From Rhodococcus sp. 14-1411-2a (GTDB lineage Bacteria > Actinomycetota > Actinomycetes > Mycobacteriales > Mycobacteriaceae), in NCBI RefSeq assembly GCF_002259485.1, contig NZ_NPGA01000008.1:248001-312000 (forward strand): DNA of 64,000 nucleotides, in the 5' to 3' direction. Positions 60,132 through 64,000 of this stretch are shown in pieces. A program made the translations under genes and the position numbers. The notes under the pieces were generated by a model. That model was not told the DNA's origin. It did no database searches and worked only from the letters and a program-made list of their open reading frames with translations. Positions within the stretch are counted from its first letter, which is position 1; each line of letters starts with the position of its first letter.

Positions 60132-61382
60132 TCATCGGTTCGTCGTCGAGAACACGGCCGTCCCGAACCAACGACACGCGAGCAGCGCCAGGGCCAGATC
60201 CAGGTGTCCGTCATCGATCGGGCGCGCCAGTAGCCGCTCGATGGTGCGCAGGCGGTAGAGGATCGTGTTTTTGTGGCAGTTGAGCATCCGTGAGGTCGCG
60301 GTGGCGCTCCTGTTGGTCGAGCAATACACGTCGAGGGTGCGACGCAGCTCGCGTTCGCGCTCTCCGTCGATTGCTAGCGGGCCCAGCGTCTCGGCGATCC
60401 AGCGACGCGCACGAGCGAGGTCCGAACACAGGAACACCAAGCTCGCCACGTCCTGATACGGGACAACTGTCGAGACGTCGGCAACCGATCCAACAGCGTG
60501 AGCATCGACTGCTTGCCGATGAGAAGCAATGAATCCGTCGAGGCCGACGCCGTCTCCACCTATGGCGACACGTAGTTGCGGCAATTCAGCAGAGAGCGAT
60601 TTTTCGACCGCCTGTACGTCGAGGTGGCCGATCCGAGGCGCCGGGAGCCAGGCCCAGATCGTGGCGGGTCCTCGCGGAATGACCAACGGTCGAGACGTGC
60701 ACCCGGCGAGGTCCGCAAGAACGCCCACCACGTCGCGGGCGCGTACGAAGTCGTCGACGGTGTTCTCCGGCCCGTCGACCCATACGATCACCGCGCAATG
60801 GTGCCGGGTCAACCGGTAGCCCAGGAGGGCCTCGGCGGCAGACAGGTCGACAGTCGTCCCGTCGAGTACCGCCATCACCCGGTCGAGACGAACGAACTCT
60901 TCCTGCCGGCGGTAGCGCTCACGCTCGGTCTCGTACTCCACTGCGATCCGTTGACACATTCGGTCGGTGTAGGTGTGAGCGAGGGTGCTCATCGCCACCA
61001 TTTCCGTCACGACGACGTCGACGTCGTCCGTGAGGTCAGCCAAGAGCTCCACGCAGATTTGAACCCAACGAGACTCCGTGAGGTGATACCCGCGGAGTAT
61101 CTCGTGTAGGGGGACGCCCAGTCTCGCGAGACGGTGAACGATCGACAACGCACCGACAGGTGGCTCCGCCAGGTCGAGATCTGCGGGATTCGTCACCAGA
61201 TGCAGGACCACCTCGAGATTGGCTCGATTCGACACGCGCAGCCAATCACGGTCGATGTGGTCTTGCTCGACCACCGGGATGGTGTGACTCAGCAGCTCGG
61301 TCAACTCGTCTGCTATCGCCGAAAGTCGTGCGGACAGTTTCTCGACCAGACCGATGCGGATAGTCGACGCCGTCGTTGCCAT
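60132..61382 (-). CDS. PucR/CdaR-type transcriptional activator
   Basis: 416 residues from ATG 61382. A helical N-terminal domain (GALSIVHRLARLGVPLHEIL, RGYHLTESRWVQICVELLAD) resembles RsbRD-type sensors. A GGDEF-like middle region follows (HHCAVIVWVDGPENTVDDFV), and the C-terminal PucR HTH at about 350-400: LDVYCSTNRSATATSRMLNC, HKNTILYRLRTIERLLARPI. Such proteins activate catabolic genes in response to small substrates. It is divergent from the hydrolase/SDR/acyl-CoA dehydrogenase operon at 61618 and most likely controls it. Confidence 0.85.
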   Translation of the reverse strand: MATTASTIRIGLVEKLSARLSAIADELTELLSHTIPVVEQDHIDRDWLRVSNRANLEVVLHLVTNPADLDLAEPPVGALSIVHRLARLGVPLHEILRGYHLTESRWVQICVELLADLTDDVDVVVTEMVAMSTLAHTYTDRMCQRIAVEYETERERYRRQEEFVRLDRVMAVLDGTTVDLSAAEALLGYRLTRHHCAVIVWVDGPENTVDDFVRARDVVGVLADLAGCTSRPLVIPRGPATIWAWLPAPRIGHLDVQAVEKSLSAELPQLRVAIGGDGVGLDGFIASHRQAVDAHAVGSVADVSTVVPYQDVASLVFLCSDLARARRWIAETLGPLAIDGERERELRRTLDVYCSTNRSATATSRMLNCHKNTILYRLRTIERLLARPIDDGHLDLALALLACRWFGTAVFSTTNR

Positions 61383-61617
61383 TACCGAGAGTCTGGCCCG
61401 TACGTCATGTAAGCGCAACCTCCTGCCGATGTGCGCAGCATTTGGACGTTCAGTACAAACGCGGGACGGGTTTCTATCTCCTGGGCCTGATGCGCGCGCC
61501 ACGTTGTGCACGTCCAATTGGTGAACACCAGTTTCTCTCGGTCGTGTCGACCAGAGCCCGATATGGATCACCGGTACGAGACACCAACCACATCCCGTAC
61601 CGAAGAAAGGCACCAAC

Positions 61618-62577
61618 ATGAATACACCCGACCGCTCCGACGTCCGATTCGACTCGGGCGAGGAGCAGTGCGGCGCCTGGTTGTACATGCCCGACACAGC
61701 GGCAGATGATGGGCCGGTGCCGATCGTCGTCCTGGCGCACGGGATCGCCGGCGTCAAGGAGCTTCGGCTGTACGCCTTCGCCGAACGCTTCCGCGACGCA
61801 GGCTATGCGTGTCTGGTTTTCGACTATCGGCACTTCGGCGCAAGCAGCGGCCAACCGCGTGAGCTGATCGACATCGACCGCCAACTCGAGGACTGGCGCA
61901 ACGCCGTCACCTACGCCCGATCGCTTCCCGACATCGACCCGAACAGGGTCGTGGTCTGGGGAACCTCGTTCGGCGGCGGCAACGTCATGATCACTGCGGC
62001 GGACGATCCCCGCATCGTTGCTGCCATCACACAATGCCCCTTCACCGACGGCCCGTCATCGGTCCTTCGGATCTCCCCCAGAACATCGTTCGCACTCATG
62101 GTGAAGGCGCTACGCGATCGTGCCAGCGTGAGGTCGGGTCGAAGCCCAGTACGCATACCCGCCACAGGTCGACCCGGAACTGCAGCGATGATGACAGCCC
62201 CGGATTCGTTGGCCGGCTTCCACGCTCTTCTCCTCGCCTCGAACATGCCCGACATGCCGCAGGACGTGCCTGCTCGCCTCATGCTGAGGATCCCTTTTCA
62301 CATACCCGGACGACGCGCACGAGACATCAAGTGTCCGATCATGTTCGGGCTCTGCGAACACGACACGATCGCGCCGGTGCGAGCAGCCATCAGACACGCT
62401 CGGAACGCCCCTCGCGGCGAGATCCGACTCTACGACGCGGGCCATTTCGACATCTACATCGGAGACCTGTTCGAGGAAGTCGTCTCGGACCAAATCGAGT
62501 TCCTCCAACGCCACGTACCCACGAACCAGGGCAGCTCGAACATTTCCCTCAATCATTCGGAAGGAACCAATCGATGA
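61618..62577 (+). CDS. Alpha/beta hydrolase (dienelactone hydrolase/YcjY-like)
   Basis: 319 residues, ATG after GAAAGG. PIVVLAHGIAGVKELRLYAF with the oxyanion region, CLVFDYRHFGASSGQPRELI, nucleophile S117 in VVWGTSFGGGNVM, acid Asp in FGLCEHDTIAPV and His in LYDAGHFDIYIG: a complete catalytic triad. This is the group that handles polyketide or acyl thioester/ester substrates in catabolic operons. First gene of an operon with an SDR (ATGA overlap) and an acyl-CoA dehydrogenase. Confidence 0.87.
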   Translation: MNTPDRSDVRFDSGEEQCGAWLYMPDTAADDGPVPIVVLAHGIAGVKELRLYAFAERFRDAGYACLVFDYRHFGASSGQPRELIDIDRQLEDWRNAVTYARSLPDIDPNRVVVWGTSFGGGNVMITAADDPRIVAAITQCPFTDGPSSVLRISPRTSFALMVKALRDRASVRSGRSPVRIPATGRPGTAAMMTAPDSLAGFHALLLASNMPDMPQDVPARLMLRIPFHIPGRRARDIKCPIMFGLCEHDTIAPVRAAIRHARNAPRGEIRLYDAGHFDIYIGDLFEEVVSDQIEFLQRHVPTNQGSSNISLNHSEGTNR

Positions 62578-63470
62578 AAAAGTACGACGTCGCTGGACGC
62601 ACGGTCGTCATTACCGGTGCCGCAGGAGGGCTCGGACAGATGCTCGCCGACGCGCTCCGTGCACGCCACGCCAATGTTGCACTGCTCGACCTCGACGCCG
62701 ACGCCGTCACCGCTCAGGCGGAACGTCTCGGCGGAACGCGAGTCGCCCGCGGCTGGCGAGTCGATGTCCGAGACCTCGGCAGCCTCGAAACCGCCATGCG
62801 TGAGGTCGAGGAACACTTCGGGCGCATCGATGTCGTCATCGCCGGAGCCGGAATCGGCAATGTCGCCGGCCCACTGACGGCCACCGACCCCACAGCATTC
62901 GAACGCGTCGTGGACATCAACCTCCTCGGAGTGTGGCGCACGTTCCGCGCGGCCGCGCCCTACGTCCAGGAGCGCCGCGGACACCTGATGGCCGTAGCCT
63001 CGATGGCAAGCTTCGTCCACGCTCCGTTACACGGCAGCTACACCTCCAGTAAGGCCGGCGTGTGGGCACTGTGCGACTCGCTCCGGCTCGAATTCCGCCA
63101 CCTCGGAGTCACCGTCGGCAGCGTCCACCCGTCCTTCTTCAAAACCCCGCTGGTCGACGAAGCGCTCGCGCAGAAGGACGCTGTGCGCCTGTTCGACAAC
63201 TTCGAGGGAGCCTTCCAACTCATCCCACCCGAAAACGTGGTCAAAGACATCCTTCTGGGAATCGAGCGACGCTCGGCGCAGGTTGTCACCCCCCGCACCA
63301 TGCGCTCGGCAGCGCTGGCACCAGGCTTGATCCGTCTGCTCGTCGACCGCTTCGGTTTCTCCGACACCACCATCGCCGGAGCCATCGAATTGAGTCTGCA
63401 GAGAATCGAAGAGAGTCCGCTGAGAACAGCAGCACTCCAGCCCCACAACGAGTACTCGAAGTCGCGATGA
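62574..63470 (+). CDS. Short-chain dehydrogenase/reductase with C-terminal extension
   Basis: 298 residues, ATG with GGAAGGAACC upstream. TGAAGGLG (14-21), LLDLDAD for NAD, AGAGIGN in the NNAG position, Ser in AVASMASFVHA and Tyr-Lys in GSYTSSK. The C-terminal 45 residues (RFGFSDTTIAGAIELSLQRI) extend past the usual 250 and are predicted amphipathic, as in membrane-linked SDRs of lipid or steroid catabolism. Overlaps the hydrolase and acyl-CoA dehydrogenase by ATGA on both sides. Confidence 0.87.
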   Translation: MKKYDVAGRTVVITGAAGGLGQMLADALRARHANVALLDLDADAVTAQAERLGGTRVARGWRVDVRDLGSLETAMREVEEHFGRIDVVIAGAGIGNVAGPLTATDPTAFERVVDINLLGVWRTFRAAAPYVQERRGHLMAVASMASFVHAPLHGSYTSSKAGVWALCDSLRLEFRHLGVTVGSVHPSFFKTPLVDEALAQKDAVRLFDNFEGAFQLIPPENVVKDILLGIERRSAQVVTPRTMRSAALAPGLIRLLVDRFGFSDTTIAGAIELSLQRIEESPLRTAALQPHNEYSKSR

Positions 63471-64000
63471 CAACCACCCATCACCCCGTCCGACAGGCCG
63501 ACCGGCTATACCACGACCTGCTTTCCCCTGCCGAGACTCGGGAGGTCCGCGAGCGGGTGCGCAAGATCGCCACTGATTCGGTCGCGCCGGCGGCACGCAG
63601 GATCGCCAACGGCGACGAGCGATCGGACGGTTTCCCGCGTGACGTCTTCGACGACCTCGCCTCGGCAGGACTGTTCCGGCTGCCGTTCGCCGCCGAGGTG
63701 GGTGGCGAGGACCTCGCGCATCCGGTCACCGCGACCGCAGTGGCGATCGAGGAGTTGGCCTATTACTCGAGCAGCATCGCGGCAGTCTTCGATGTGCACT
63801 GCATCCTCGCCGGCAGTGCGCTGACCCACGGCACCGCTGAGCAGCAACACAGGTGGCTGCGGCCGCTGGCCGAGGGCACGCTCATCGGCGCTTTCGCGAC
63901 CACAGAGCCCGAAGCGTCGTCGGACCTCAGCCCCCAGGCGCTGAAGACGTCCGCCGTACAGCACGGGGACACTTGGGTACTCAACGGCCACAAGCGCTGG
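63467..64000 (+). CDS. Acyl-CoA dehydrogenase, N-terminal part (runs off the window)
   Basis: 178 codons are present without a stop. N-terminal helical domain LLSPAETREVRERVRKIATD, RSDGFPRDVFDDLASAGLFR, LPFAAEVGGEDLAHPVTATA, AIEELAYYSSSIAAVFDVHC, then FATTEPEASSDLSPQALKTS, the FAD/substrate-binding strand, and WVLNGHKRW at the edge. It oxidises an acyl-CoA to the 2-enoyl-CoA with FAD, passing electrons to ETF. ATG overlaps the SDR stop (ATGA). The catalytic Glu lies beyond the window. Confidence 0.88.
   Translation, partial: MTTTHHPVRQADRLYHDLLSPAETREVRERVRKIATDSVAPAARRIANGDERSDGFPRDVFDDLASAGLFRLPFAAEVGGEDLAHPVTATAVAIEELAYYSSSIAAVFDVHCILAGSALTHGTAEQQHRWLRPLAEGTLIGAFATTEPEASSDLSPQALKTSAVQHGDTWVLNGHKRW

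Noticed and set aside
1..64000. Possible insertion sequences, CRISPR arrays, tRNA or rRNA genes
   Set aside because: I found no transposase domain, no regularly spaced repeats and no cloverleaf-like segments in reading both strands, so none is listed.

Overview
The window looks like chromosomal DNA of a catabolically versatile, high-GC mycolic-acid actinobacterium, most likely Rhodococcus or a close relative. The grounds are strong GC bias at third codon positions, frequent GTG starts, tight ATGA/GTGA gene overlaps, a GlxR-type CRP remnant, several F420- and flavin-dependent enzyme families, and many short catabolic operons, each with its own regulator. I saw no rRNA, tRNA, CRISPR array or intact insertion sequence.

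Layout. 1-1.8 kb is decayed: the start of a PD-(D/E)XK-type defence nuclease cut by the window edge, a small gene with two in-frame stops, and a frameshifted second copy of a GlxR/CRP regulator. 1.9-4.0 kb is an aldo/keto reductase, HxlR and thioesterase operon behind an HxlR-like operator. 4.4-10.2 kb is a TetR regulon: a CocE hydrolase, then acyl-CoA synthetase, enoyl-CoA hydratase and SDR, with the same 28-bp palindrome before both units. 10.5-18.4 kb is a MerR-controlled FMN/F420 redox cluster: two Fno-like reductases, an exporter, three luciferase-like monooxygenases and an NmrA-like protein.

18.6-40.6 kb is the most interesting part. A LysR-controlled thiolase and CoA-transferase set faces a ten-gene minus-strand operon. 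That operon starts at LacI operators and carries a ribose-type ABC importer, two SDRs, a medium-chain dehydrogenase, an NTF2-like protein, hydroxyquinol 1,2-dioxygenase and maleylacetate reductase. A second importer operon with another SDR, an XRE-cupin regulator, a sugar isomerase-like TIM-barrel protein and a second NTF2-like protein follow. No aromatic hydroxylase is present. I infer that a polyol- or cyclitol-like compound is imported, oxidised and dehydrated to hydroxyquinol, then cleaved and sent through 3-oxoadipate.

41-47 kb is a small carboxylate module: PrpF-type isomerase, GntP permease, universal stress protein, RraA-type aldolase, isocitrate/isopropylmalate-type dehydrogenase and GntR. 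47.9-53 kb holds an acyl-CoA ligase, a NarL-type two-component system and a serine hydrolase.

53-56.7 kb is a wrecked meta-cleavage locus. Three consecutive genes (ring-cleavage product hydrolase, class III extradiol dioxygenase, M20 peptidase) each carry a single-base frameshift. One deletion junction has removed the 5' ends of both the M20 peptidase and a divergent Bcr/CflA-type exporter. 56.7-64 kb holds hydrolases, oxidoreductases, an F420-type (Ddn-like) protein, a second HxlR gene with a matching operator, a PucR-type activator, and a hydrolase, SDR and acyl-CoA dehydrogenase operon that runs off the window.
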